From Pseudomonadota bacterium (GTDB lineage Bacteria; Pseudomonadota; Gammaproteobacteria; Burkholderiales; Burkholderiaceae_C), in contig JAKAZQ010000003.1 of assembly GCA_021815805.1 (NCBI GenBank), forward strand, positions 31,296 through 93,702: 62,407 nucleotides of DNA, given 5' to 3'. Every line of letters starts with the position of its first letter. The first letter of the stretch is position 1. The notes below the pieces were generated by a model. The model made no database searches. It saw nothing but the letters and a program-made list of their open reading frames with translations, and was not told the origin of the DNA. Made by a program: the position numbers and the translations under genes. Below are positions 55,176-62,407 of this stretch, one piece after another.

Positions 55176-55203
55176 TGCGGCCCTGGGGTATTTCAAAAGC
55201 CTG
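55176..55203. repeat. Degenerate solo MITE end
   Basis: Matches the terminal repeat of the MITE at 55427-55691 (GCGGCCC, GGGGTATTTCAA, AGCCTG in order) with one base changed and two missing. It is followed by CTAG instead of TTAA. No partner end was found to the left, so the rest of this copy is lost. It also marks the point where the PLD-like reading frame begins without a start. Confidence 0.7.
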
Positions 55204-55885
55204 CTAGAAAGGTCATACTGACTGATCCTTACATCTATTCCGACGTCAGCGAAGATGGTCACGAAGGCGGTTTTTTCAATCTGGTTGCCCATCTTGAAGC
55301 ACTCGGAATATCCGCTGATGACACCTTTATCCTTCGCACAACCCCATCGCCAAAGCGGGGGACCAAGACGGCAAAGATAAACTTGCATCGCCACCTCAAG
55401 GCTCAGTTCAAGAACATTCAGCTTAACAGGCTGTTGAAATACCCCAGGGGGCCGCGCGCAGGCGCTGCGGGATGAGCTGCAAGGCGCCCAGGCAGGCCAG
55501 GCTGGGCGCCTGGCCTGCCTGGGCAACGCCGCAGATCGCCCGCAGCGCCTGCGCCCGAAGGGTTGGTGCAGAATCGGGCGCTGGCCGCACCCCGGATCTT
55601 GCGCGGGCGCCCAGCCCGCGCTGCGATCCGGCGCACGCCCATCATCCCGATGCTGCACCAACGCGGCCCCCTGCGGTATTTCAACAGCCTGTTAAGGATT
55701 ACGCCTCCCAACTCAAATTCCATGACAGGTTCTACGTCGTTCGTCACCGTCCGGGGAAGATCAAGGGAGTGTTTGGGCCGTCAATAAATGGTCTCACCTC
55801 AGATGCAATTGTGCTCATGGGTGATATTGACGAGCTGCAGCCACTGCAGAAACCTGAAGCCTGCTTCGGGTCATCAGAGATCTAA
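55204..55885 (+). pseudogene. Broken cassette gene, PLD-like, split by a MITE
   Basis: A coding stretch without a start (KVILTDPYIYSDVSEDGHEG...HLKAQFKNIQL) runs from about 55206 to 55424. A 265-bp MITE interrupts it, and the rest resumes at 55694 (KDYASQLKFHDRFYVVRHRP...VFGPSINGLTSDAIVLMGDI). Joining the halves through one TTAA gives a continuous frame. DPYIYSD near the start and HDRFYVV...VFGPSING resemble phospholipase D-superfamily nuclease-like proteins; that call is weak. The stop codon TAA at 55883-55885 lies inside the attC site, as in integron cassettes. Codon use is AT-richer than its neighbours. Confidence 0.8.
55427..55691. mobile_element. MITE with 30-bp terminal inverted repeats and TTAA target duplications
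   Basis: 265-bp non-coding element. The terminal repeats (CAGGCTGTTGAAATACC, then CCAGGGGGCCGCG) match at 29 of 30 positions. TTAA flanks both sides (55423-55426 and 55692-55695). Inside are nested palindromes: a 16-bp pair at 55456-55471/55539-55554, a perfect 17-bp hairpin at 55486-55502/55508-55524, and a 16-bp pair at 55563-55578/55647-55662. No transposase is encoded, so mobility would need an enzyme from elsewhere. It disrupts the PLD-like cassette gene. Confidence 0.9.
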
Positions 55886-55946
55886 CCCTTCATTCCACCG
55901 GACCTGCGCGAAAAGCCGCGCAGGCCGATGATTTCAAACGTTAGAT
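55880..55946 (+). other. Integron attC recombination site 1
   Basis: 67 bp. It begins with inverse core ATCTAAC (RYYYAAC) and ends with core GTTAGAT (GTTRRRY), which are complementary. Between them is an imperfect palindrome whose centre is ACCTGCGCG, AAAAGC, CGCGCAGG. It contains the stop codon of the upstream cassette gene, and the next gene's ATG is 6 bases beyond the core. Crossover would be after the G at 55940. Confidence 0.88.
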
Positions 55947-55951
55947 CGCAC

Positions 55952-56305
55952 ATGAAAGTCTATATATCCCGTGGCAGCGTCGCTGCTGGTGACGACGTCG
56001 ACGCGCCAAACGCAAAGTCGCTCTCTGTGCCGGACGGCACCGAGCTAGTCGAAATCATCAAAGGTATTGTTCAATCGGGTTACCTGCCAAGCATTGCAGG
56101 TGGCCACGCGACCTGGTCGGTCACGTCTAATACCGTACTGGCCGTCGTTGCACAGCAATGGTCGGAGCCTCGTATGTTTATGGCACGTCAAGAGGACCTG
56201 GACTACGAGCAAGGAACTCTGCGCCTGTACTTCAACTATCATGCCCAGGTCGACCCCGAGGTTGTTTTCAAGGTCTTTAGGGGGTTTCGGCTAAAGGCAA
56301 TCTGA
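55952..56305 (+). CDS. Integron cassette protein of unknown function
   Basis: 117-residue soluble protein, MKVYISRGSVAAGDDVDAPNAKS..., with no signal peptide or membrane segment. It seems a mixed alpha/beta fold (VEIIKGIVQSGYLPS, TWSVTSNTVLAVVAQQW, GTLRLYFNYHAQ). I recognise no family. The start ATG 55952 lies 6 bases after attC site 1 (an ATG at 55928 inside that site is less likely), and its TGA stop is the TGA within attC site 2. That placement defines a complete gene cassette. Base composition is lower in GC than flanking chromosome. Confidence 0.85.
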   Translation: MKVYISRGSVAAGDDVDAPNAKSLSVPDGTELVEIIKGIVQSGYLPSIAGGHATWSVTSNTVLAVVAQQWSEPRMFMARQEDLDYEQGTLRLYFNYHAQVDPEVVFKVFRGFRLKAI

Positions 56306-56357
56306 CTATTCAGTCAAGCGCACGGCGTACCGCCGCCGCTTATCTCAAGCGTTGGAC
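56300..56357 (+). other. Integron attC recombination site 2
   Basis: 58 bp. It runs from a slightly degenerate inverse core ATCTGAC to core GTTGGAC (GTTRRRY). The stretch after the first core (TATTCAGTCAAGCG) and the stretch before the last (CTTATCTCAAGC) match typical attC arms. The centre pairs as AAGCG..CGGCG / CGCCG..GCTT. It contains the stop codon of the preceding cassette gene. Confidence 0.85.
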
Positions 56358-56507
56358 GACAGATTGTCTCAAAGCGGAATGGCAGCAACGGGTCGAGATC
56401 GCCAGTCCGCGGATGCAGGGAGCTGACGCTCGGGAGGTTGACGCTGCGTGCGACCGGTGGCAGCAGCAGAAGTTCATCAACGTGCCGGGGACAGCACTCT
56501 TGATCGC

Positions 56508-56740
56508 TCAAGGAGCCAGGGCGTGGGCGGCGCTGAGGAACACGCGCTTGAGGGGGTGACTGGAGGCCAGCAGCAGGCGCACGCGGCGGGTGTTGCGCAC
56601 GACGGCCGCGCCGATCTTGAGCAGCTTGATGCGGATGGATGCCGCGCAGGCCCGCGCGAGTTCGCTGCCCTGCAGCGCGCGCCGGCGCAACTGGATGATG
56701 AGCGTGTAGGCGAAGGCCGCCAGCGCTGGTTATTGGCAGT
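56508..56740 (-). pseudogene. IS1380-family transposase remnant (C-terminal end)
   Basis: LAAFAYTLIIQLRRRALQGSELARACAASIRIKLLKIGAAVVRNTRRVRLLLASSHPLKRVFLSAAHAL is the C-terminus of IS1380-type transposases. A frameshift near 56735 separates it from weak upstream similarity (ANNQ) in another frame, and everything before is missing. It lies between attC site 2 and hflX. Terminal repeats of the IS were not found. Confidence 0.75.
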
Positions 56741-56798
56741 TGGCCAGCCCCGACGCGAGCGAGCTCGTCGTCGGCGAGCGCAGGCTGACGTCGCGGCA

Positions 56799-58154
56799 TC
56801 ACGACGCGCGCTCGGCGCCGCGTTCTTCAAGCAAACGGATGGCCGAGGGCTCCGCGCGCACACGGAACCTGGCGCCGGCCTCGTCGGCGGTTTCGGCCAG
56901 GACCTCGCAGCGGGCGTAGATGTCGCGCCGCAGCTGCTGCGCGGACCACGCCACGAACAGCTCGGCCTCCACCAGGTCCTTCTGGAAAAAGCGCACGATG
57001 AGCGAGCGCAGTTTCGCCACGTCGTCGGCGCGGCGGGCGCTCATCACGACGCAGCCGGGGTAGCTGGCGCGCAGTTCGGCTTCCACCTCCCGTTGCCTGT
57101 GCGCGTCGCCGACCTGATCGATCTTGTTGAACACGCGGATGCGCGGGATCTCCTGCGCGCCGATCTCCTCCAGCACGTCGTCGGTGACCTGGCGCTGGCG
57201 CTCGAAGCCCGCGTCGCTGGCGTCGATCACGTGCAGCAGCAGCGCGGCGTCCAGCGCCTCGTCCAGCGTGGACTTGAAGGATTCCACCAGGCCGTGGGGC
57301 AGGTTCTTGATGAAGCCCACGGTATCGCTGACCAGAACCCGCGGCACGCTTTCCGGGTGCAGCACGCGCACGGTGGTGTCCAGGGTGGCGAACAGCTTGT
57401 TCGCCACCAGCACCTCGCTGCCCGTGAGCGCGCGCATCAGCGTGGACTTGCCGGCGTTGGTATAGCCCACCAGCGCCACGCCGGCCACGCCCTGGCCCTG
57501 CTGGCGCCGCGCGCGCTGGGTCTGGCGCTCGGTGCCCATGGCGTCGATTTCCATCTGCAGCTCGGCGATGCGGTCGCGGATCTTGCGCCGGTCCAGCTCG
57601 GTGTGGGATTCACCGGCGCCGCGGCCCCCCGTGCCGCTGCGCTGTCGTCCCTGCGGCCCCGCCAGCTTGGCCGCCTCGCGCAGGCGCGGCGCCATGTAGC
57701 CCAGGCGCGCGATCTCCACCTGCGCGCGCGCGGCGCGCGAGCGCGCGTGGCGGTGGAAGATCTCCAGGATCACCATGGTGCGGTCCATCACCTCGCAGCC
57801 CACGGCCTTCTCCAGGTTGCGCGCCTGGGACGGCGAGATCTCGTGGTCGATCAACAGCACCTGGATACCCTCGAGCTCCGGGGTCGTCGCGTGGCCGGGG
57901 CGCTCGTCGCGTGCAGCGCCGGCCTGGCTTTCCACGAATTCGCGCACTTCCTCGCGTTTGCCCGTGCCCAGGTAGGCCGTGGTGTCGAAGTTGGCGCGCT
58001 TCTGGGTGAAGGTCTGCACCACCCGATAACCCAGGGTCTTCGCCAGTTCGCGCAGTTCGGCGAGCGAGGACTCGAAGTCCCCGTCGCTGACCTCGGGCAG
58101 TTGCACCGCGGCCACGATGGCGTCAAGGGGTTTGTCCTGGGAATCGGGCAGCAT
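56799..58154 (-). CDS. hflX: GTPase HflX
   Basis: 451-residue ribosome-associated GTPase that splits stalled or stressed 70S ribosomes. N-terminal HflX domain (YLGTGKREEVREFVES, LLIDHEISPSQARNLEKAVGCEVMDRTMVILEIFHRHARSRAARAQVEIA). The G domain has GYTNAGKSTLMRALTG (G1), DTTVRVL (G2), VSDTVGFIKNLP (G3) and FNKIDQV (G4). The C-terminal ends with RVRAEPSAIRLLEERG. The accessory island ends at its 3' side. No hfq was found upstream within the window. Confidence 0.96.
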   Translation of the reverse strand: MLPDSQDKPLDAIVAAVQLPEVSDGDFESSLAELRELAKTLGYRVVQTFTQKRANFDTTAYLGTGKREEVREFVESQAGAARDERPGHATTPELEGIQVLLIDHEISPSQARNLEKAVGCEVMDRTMVILEIFHRHARSRAARAQVEIARLGYMAPRLREAAKLAGPQGRQRSGTGGRGAGESHTELDRRKIRDRIAELQMEIDAMGTERQTQRARRQQGQGVAGVALVGYTNAGKSTLMRALTGSEVLVANKLFATLDTTVRVLHPESVPRVLVSDTVGFIKNLPHGLVESFKSTLDEALDAALLLHVIDASDAGFERQRQVTDDVLEEIGAQEIPRIRVFNKIDQVGDAHRQREVEAELRASYPGCVVMSARRADDVAKLRSLIVRFFQKDLVEAELFVAWSAQQLRRDIYARCEVLAETADEAGARFRVRAEPSAIRLLEERGAERAS

Positions 58155-58238
58155 GGGGTCCGTGCAAGGCGTGAGAAGCCTCGGATCGTACGCGCAGCGC
58201 GCCGCGCCCCGCCAGCCCGCCGGCCATGGCCGGCGGGC

Positions 58239-58850
58239 TCAGGCGGCGTGCGGGGTCGCGGTCGTCGGGGCCGCGCCGCGCCGCAGATCCGGCGCGTTGA
58301 GGAACATGATCAGCTCGGCGGCGCGCAAGGCGCCGACCTCGTAGCCGATCTTCCGGTTGACGCTGTCATGGAAGCCGGCGAAGCGCCGATCGCCGCGCAA
58401 CTGCTCGAGATGCCCCTGTTACTTGCGGTAGCTCTCGACGCGTGCGACCCGATCGTTGTACGCCCGCTGACGGAACATGAAGGCGTAGATCTTCGAGTCC
58501 CAGATCGGGAACGTGTGCGGCGCGACGAAATGCAGCAGCTTGGACGCGCCGACCAGCGAGTGGTTGACGATTCCGGCAAGTCGCTCGATGTCGGGGTCGG
58601 CGAGCGGCTGTCGCTGCTTCGCCCGGTTCAGCAGTTCCGCGGCGTCGGCCAGGGCGGTGTCCGGGGCGCGCGCATGCAGCTCGAGCACGGTGGGCATCCA
58701 GCCGTAGACCATGTGCGCGCCGCGCACCACGTCCTCGACGCCGAGTTCCGGCTTCGCGGCGAAGTAGCTCAGCAGGTACGGGTACGAAAGAATGTACGAG
58801 GCCCGCCGGTCGATGACGGTTCCCGGCTCGAGGGCGAAGATGTCGCTCAT
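58239..58850 (-). pseudogene. Unknown gene interrupted by one in-frame stop
   Basis: A 204-codon frame starts at ATG 58850 (MSDIFALEPGTVIDRRASYILSYPYLLSYF). It is broken by TAA at 58419-58421 after VESYRK, and continues in the same frame with QGHLEQLRGDRRFAGFHDSVNRKIGYEVGALRAAELIMFLNAPDL to TGA at 58239-58241. A single base (TAC to TAA) explains it, so it may be a recent mutation or a sequencing error. The protein is soluble, with HFVAPHTFPIWDSKIYAFMFRQ as its most distinctive segment. I do not recognise its family. Confidence 0.75.
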
Positions 58851-59035
58851 GGTCGGGCGCAGTCTACAAGCGGCACGCCCGCGTGCGAGCGGCACGCCGG
58901 CGTGCGCGCGCGACGCCCGGCGTCGGCGCTTGGGCTATGGTGTGGGCATGGGTGACACGGGCAGCCCATGGCGCGTGCGGGCGGCGTTGCGCGGCAGCGC
59001 CTGCGGTATCCCGGGCCGGGAGTCGGGAGTCCATG

Positions 59036-59389
59036 ATGCAGCGATTGCATGTCGGTGCGCGCCTGAGCGAGGCGGCCGTCGCCAATGGCGTGATCTATCT
59101 CGCGGGGCAGGTCGCGGAGCAGCGACCCGACGCGGACATCACCGGGCAGACGCGCGAGGTGCTGGGGCACATCGACCGCCTGCTGAGTGAATGCGGGTCG
59201 GACAAGAGCCGCCTGCTCAGCGTGCAGATCTTTCTTGCCGACATCGGCGACATCGCCGCCATGAACGCGGTCTGGGATGCCTGGGTGGCGCCCGGCGCGG
59301 CGCCGCCGCGCGCCACCGTGCAGGCGGCGCTGGCCGATCCGCGCTGGCGCATCGAGATCGTCGCCATCGCGCTGCGCGCCGACGCCTGA
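59036..59389 (+). CDS. RidA/YjgF-family protein
   Basis: 117-residue trimeric-type protein that in the best-known members deaminates reactive enamine/imine intermediates. VANGVIYLAGQVAEQRPDADITGQTREVLGHIDRLLSECGSDKSRLLSVQIFLADIGDIAAMNAVWDAW and PPRATVQAALADPRWRIEIVAIAL show the family, with the active-site Arg in PRATVQ and the final Glu. ATG 59036 is chosen (6 bases after GGGAG); ATG 59033 is adjacent and in frame. Confidence 0.9.
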   Translation: MQRLHVGARLSEAAVANGVIYLAGQVAEQRPDADITGQTREVLGHIDRLLSECGSDKSRLLSVQIFLADIGDIAAMNAVWDAWVAPGAAPPRATVQAALADPRWRIEIVAIALRADA

Positions 59390-59747
59390 CGCAGACCGGC
59401 TGCGGCGCGCCTGCGCTGGCTTGCCGTGTCAGCGCTCCGGCGCACGCGCTGACAGGCGTGCATGACGGTGGCGTGAGCCGCGAGGGTGCGCTTGCGCGCC
59501 CGCCGCCCGTGACGCGCGCGACGCGCGCAAACCGCAGCGCCCGCGCTGCGGATCCCGCAGGCGCGCCGTGGCGGGCGCCGCATGCGCTGCGTCGTGCCCG
59601 CAGCCGCCACGGGTCTTGCCGGCCTCGGTACCATGTCGAGCCGGACACTGCCACGATTGCGGGCGCCGCCCGGTTCCGGGGCGAGCACGCCAAGCACGCA
59701 CGCCCCCCGGCAGTTCCATAGGTACTCATTCTCGGGAGATTCGCATC
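59390..59747. other. Intergenic stretch, 358 bases
   Basis: Between RidA and the Dsb-like gene. It holds an 8-bp inverted repeat TGTCAGCG/CGCTGACA at 59427-59454 with a 12-base loop and no T-tract. No gene recognised. Confidence 0.45.
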
Positions 59748-60350
59748 ATGCAACGACGACTGGCGCGGTTCATCGTGGCGTTCGCCGCCTGCGCGCTGTG
59801 CATGCCGCCGCTGTTCGCGGCCAACGCGGCAAAGACCAGGGATTTCGCCAAACGGGCCATGGCCGCCACCGGCTTCACGCTGGGCAGGGCGGGCCCGCTG
59901 ATCGTCTCGTTCGAGGATCCCAACTGCATGTTCTGCGAACGCCTGAGCCGCGAGACGGCACCGCTGGTGCAGGCGGGCAAGCTGCGCGTGCGGGTCGTGC
60001 CCGTGGCCTTCCTGAAGCCCGACAGCCTGGGGCGTGCCGCGGCCATCCTGCAGGCTCGGCACCCGGCAGCGGCCTGGGAACGGAACATGGCGCAGTTCCA
60101 TCATGCGCAGGAGGAGGGCGGCTACCCGGTGGCCAGCGTCACCTTCACCAGCGATCGCGCGCTGCGTGCCAATCGCGCCCTGCTCGAGCAAGGCTCCGGG
60201 CAACTGGCCACGCCCACGCTGCTGATCTGCGCCAAGGGTTCCGACACGCCGGTGCTGCGTTCGGGCATCAGCAGCCAGGCGCTGCACAGTCTGCTCCAGG
60301 GCGCCGGGTCGGTGACTCCGTCCGGAGGCTGCAGCGCGGCTTCGCCGTAG
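59748..60350 (+). CDS. Periplasmic DsbG/DsbC-like thioredoxin-fold protein
   Basis: 200-residue secreted thiol:disulfide protein. Signal peptide MQRRLARFIVAFAACALCMP...FAANA, then a thioredoxin fold with redox pair Cys60-Met-Phe-Cys63 in SFEDPNCMFCERLSRE. VVPVAFLKPDSLGRAAAIL and the cis-Pro region ATPTLLIC are also seen. The N-terminal dimerisation domain of DsbC/DsbG is missing, so it is a short monomeric-type variant. ATG 59748 has a GGGAG site. Confidence 0.85.
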   Translation: MQRRLARFIVAFAACALCMPPLFAANAAKTRDFAKRAMAATGFTLGRAGPLIVSFEDPNCMFCERLSRETAPLVQAGKLRVRVVPVAFLKPDSLGRAAAILQARHPAAAWERNMAQFHHAQEEGGYPVASVTFTSDRALRANRALLEQGSGQLATPTLLICAKGSDTPVLRSGISSQALHSLLQGAGSVTPSGGCSAASP

Positions 60351-60422
60351 TGCGCGCGCCGCGCGCCTGTCCGCGCGCGGGACGGCGCGGGACGCCGCGG
60401 GACGGCGCGGCGAAGCGCTGCC

Positions 60423-61523
60423 TCAGTCGAAGACCGGCGTCTCGACGCCCAGCACCTTGTGCAGCTTCGGGCTGGTGGTCGTGTACTGCAGATGCACCTT
60501 CTTCTGCGGGAACACGTAGTCCGCGGCCCCGAACGCGGCCAGCGCGGCCTCGTGGAACCCCGACAGGATGAGCTTCTTCTTGCCCGGGTAGGTGTTGATG
60601 TCGCCGACCGCGAAAATCCCGGGCTCGCTGGTCTGGAACTTCTCGGTATCGACCACGATCTGCTTGCGCTCCAGCGCCAGGCCCCAGTCGGCGATGGGGC
60701 CGAGCTTGGGGCTGAGCCCGAAGAACACCAGCAGCATGTCCAGCGGCAGGCGGCGCGTCACGCCGTCGCCGCCGCTGACACGGATTTCGCTCAGGCGACC
60801 GTCGCGACTCTCGCAACCGCTGATCTGCCCGACCAGGAACTGCATCTCGTACTGTTCGCACAGCGCATGCATGCGCGCCACCGACGCTGGCGCGGCACGA
60901 AAGCCGTCGCGGCGGTGCAGCAGGGTCACGCTCTCGGCGCGGTGCTCGGGGCTGGTGGCGAAGTGCAGGGCCCAGTCCAGTGCCGAGTCGCCGCCGCCGA
61001 CCACCACCAGGTTGCGGCCCTTGAACTGCTCCGGATCCTTCACGCGGTAGAACACCTGGCTGCCCTCGAAGGCCTCGATGCCCTCGGCCTTCAGCGTGCG
61101 CGGCTGGAAGCTGCCGACGCCGGCGGCGATGAACAGGGTTCGGGTCAGCAGCAGCGTGTCCTTCGACGTGCGCACGAGCAGGCGCCCATCGGGCTGGCGC
61201 TGCACCTCGACCACGTCCTGGCCGAAGTGGAAGGTCGGCTGGAACGGCTCGATCTGCTTGAGCAGGTTGTCGGTGAGCTCGCGCCCGGTGCATACCGGCA
61301 GCGCCGGGATGTCGTAGATCGGCTTGTCCGGGTACAGCTCGATGCACTGCCCGCCGGGGTATGCGAGGCTGTCGATCACATGCGCGCGGATGTCGAGCAG
61401 GCCGAGCTCGAAGACCTGGAACAGGCCGACCGGGCCGGCGCCGACGATCACGGCGTCGGTCTCGATGGGCTGGCCGTGCCGGCCGCAGGCTTCGGGAATC
61501 GCGGGATGCAGATGCGGGTCCAT
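60423..61523 (-). CDS. Ferredoxin/flavodoxin--NADP+ reductase, thioredoxin-reductase-like type
   Basis: 366-residue FAD enzyme. FAD motif [48 protein letters not shown] motif [18 protein letters not shown], and [58 protein letters not shown]. It lacks the CxxC of thioredoxin reductase, which places it in the TrxR-like FNR group common in betaproteobacteria. ATG 61523 is the family-like start. Confidence 0.92.
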   Translation of the reverse strand: MDPHLHPAIPEACGRHGQPIETDAVIVGAGPVGLFQVFELGLLDIRAHVIDSLAYPGGQCIELYPDKPIYDIPALPVCTGRELTDNLLKQIEPFQPTFHFGQDVVEVQRQPDGRLLVRTSKDTLLLTRTLFIAAGVGSFQPRTLKAEGIEAFEGSQVFYRVKDPEQFKGRNLVVVGGGDSALDWALHFATSPEHRAESVTLLHRRDGFRAAPASVARMHALCEQYEMQFLVGQISGCESRDGRLSEIRVSGGDGVTRRLPLDMLLVFFGLSPKLGPIADWGLALERKQIVVDTEKFQTSEPGIFAVGDINTYPGKKKLILSGFHEAALAAFGAADYVFPQKKVHLQYTTTSPKLHKVLGVETPVFD

Positions 61524-61738
61524 GGTGACGGGTGTTCGGAGCCGGGGGAAAGACCGGATGCTAGGGTCTGGCGCGGCAGACCCCAACGACAGTGTTCTCA
61601 TAGGCTTAGACACCAATCGACATAAGCTGCCTGGAGGAGCGGACCATCGGCTGTTCGAATCCGGCAGGTCGACCGTGGGCGTGGCTGCGGGGCATGCTGA
61701 TGGCGTTGCCCGGCGCGGCCGTGGCAGCCGCCACGGCG

Positions 61739-62136
61739 CCGCCGGCAAGCGGTCGCTGTCGTCGATGTGTCCGAGCATCGTGCCGCGCCACGGCAGGCTC
61801 TTCATGCTCACCGGCAGTCCGGGCGGCTCGACCATCATCTCGACCACCGTCGAGACCATGCTCGACGTGATGGACTTCGGCATGAATGCGCAACAGGCGG
61901 TGGACGCCCCGCGCATGCACATGCCGTGGTGGCCCGACCGCATCGACGTCGAGCCCGGCCATCTTCGACCGCACGCGCGCGCCGCGCTGCGCGCCATGCG
62001 CTACCGCCTGCACCAGCGCGCGCCGTGCGGCGCGGCCGAGAGCATCGTGGTCGGCCCGCGCCGGATCCAGGGTGCCAACCACCGGCGCCGTGCGGCGGGC
62101 GCCGCCATGGGCTGCCGGCAATGTGCTGTCCCGTAG
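61739..62136 (+). pseudogene. Gamma-glutamyltransferase remnant (C-terminal)
   Basis: About 130 residues matching the end of the gamma-glutamyltransferase light chain: [79 protein letters not shown]. Normal enzymes have about 550 residues. The heavy chain, the catalytic Thr and most of the light chain are absent, and the sequence before 61739 is unrelated. It is therefore a truncated relic. Confidence 0.85.
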
Positions 62137-62157
62137 CGCGGGTGTGGCGCGCGGCGG

Positions 62158-62407
62158 TCAGCGCAGCGACACCACCGGCGCGCGCAACTCGAGTTGCGCA
62201 TGCACCTCGTCGGCATGCTGGCGGATGAGCACGCTGGCGCCCTCGCTGGGTGCCAGGGTGCTCAGCAGTTGCAGACCGGTGCCGATGCCCCGTCCTTGCG
62301 CGAGGTCGAAGCCGCGCGGCAGCCAGGCCGGTCCGTTGCAGACCTCGACCCGCACGGCGTCGCCGTCGCGTCGCAGCGACACGCGCACCGGTCGCGGAGC
62401 CTCGACC
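62158..62407 (-). CDS. Histidine-kinase-like ATPase C-terminus, partial
   Basis: The frame runs off the right edge, so only the last 83 codons are seen. VRVEVCNGPAWLPRGFDLAQGRGIGTGLQLLSTLAPSEGASVLIRQHADEVHAQLELRAP resembles the end of a HATPase domain (the N/G2-like GRGIGTGLQLL replaces the usual G-x-GLGL). Probably a sensor histidine kinase. Confidence 0.7.
   Translation of the reverse strand, partial: VEAPRPVRVSLRRDGDAVRVEVCNGPAWLPRGFDLAQGRGIGTGLQLLSTLAPSEGASVLIRQHADEVHAQLELRAPVVSLR

Noticed and set aside
59427..59454. Hairpin after the RidA gene as a terminator
   Set aside because: 12-base loop and no T-tract; stability alone is weak evidence in this GC content.
61650..61690. TTCGAATCC resembling a tRNA T-loop
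   Set aside because: The flanking bases do not form a T-stem and no anticodon arm or acceptor stem could be found.

Overview
The window is a compact, high-GC, gene-dense stretch of a bacterial chromosome. Gene content and order point to a betaproteobacterium of the order Burkholderiales. The supporting blocks are aroQ-accB-accC-prmA-DUF3426, yqgE-ruvX-pyrR-pyrB-pyrC'-plsC, rubredoxin-pilGHIJ-chpA next to thiD and hemL, and a phasin gene. The genus cannot be fixed from the sequence alone. No rRNA, CRISPR array, prophage or replication origin was seen; there is one tRNA gene.

Layout. Positions 1-3861 (minus) carry a zinc-ribbon protein, prmA, accC, accB and aroQ. Positions 3941-7168 hold an unknown gene, mpl and aroC. 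Positions 7364-10889 hold two ferritin-like proteins and a DUF3300 protein. Positions 10914-16996 hold two oxidoreductases, a methyltransferase diverging from an HTH regulator with an amino-acid repeat, an AI-2E family membrane protein and htpX. Positions 17540-18573 hold an oxyanion-binding protein behind a possible ModE box. A secreted protein gene runs into tRNA-Arg(CCT). Positions 19779-24303 (minus) form the yqgE-ruvX-pyrR-pyrB-pyrC'-plsC operon, followed by a photolyase.

Positions 25920-36413 (minus) are a complete type IV pilus chemosensory pathway (pilG, pilH, pilI, pilJ, chpA) with a 2289-residue kinase. Rubredoxin, thiD-like and hemL follow. Positions 39096-44380 (minus) hold mtgA, aroE, a TonB-like protein, an RNase II/R family gene and yqiA. 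After a CBS protein and a hydrolase comes a phasin gene whose promoter lies between two palindromes. Positions 47028-53892 (plus) hold a nitroreductase, pncB, a hydroxyacid dehydrogenase, rmuC and nrdJ.

The most unusual part is 53900-56800, a lower-GC accessory island between nrdJ and hflX. It contains two integron attC sites with no integrase gene, so it looks like an orphan cassette cluster. One cassette gene of unknown function is intact. Another, a PLD-like fragment, is interrupted by a 265-bp palindromic MITE flanked by TTAA duplications; removing the MITE with one TTAA copy restores the reading frame. A ParE/RelE-type toxin-antitoxin pair, degenerate MITE ends, a short membrane protein and an IS1380-type transposase remnant surround it. 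The window ends with hflX, an unknown gene broken by one stop codon, a RidA protein, a Dsb-like protein, a ferredoxin-NADP reductase, a gamma-glutamyltransferase remnant and the end of a histidine-kinase-like gene.
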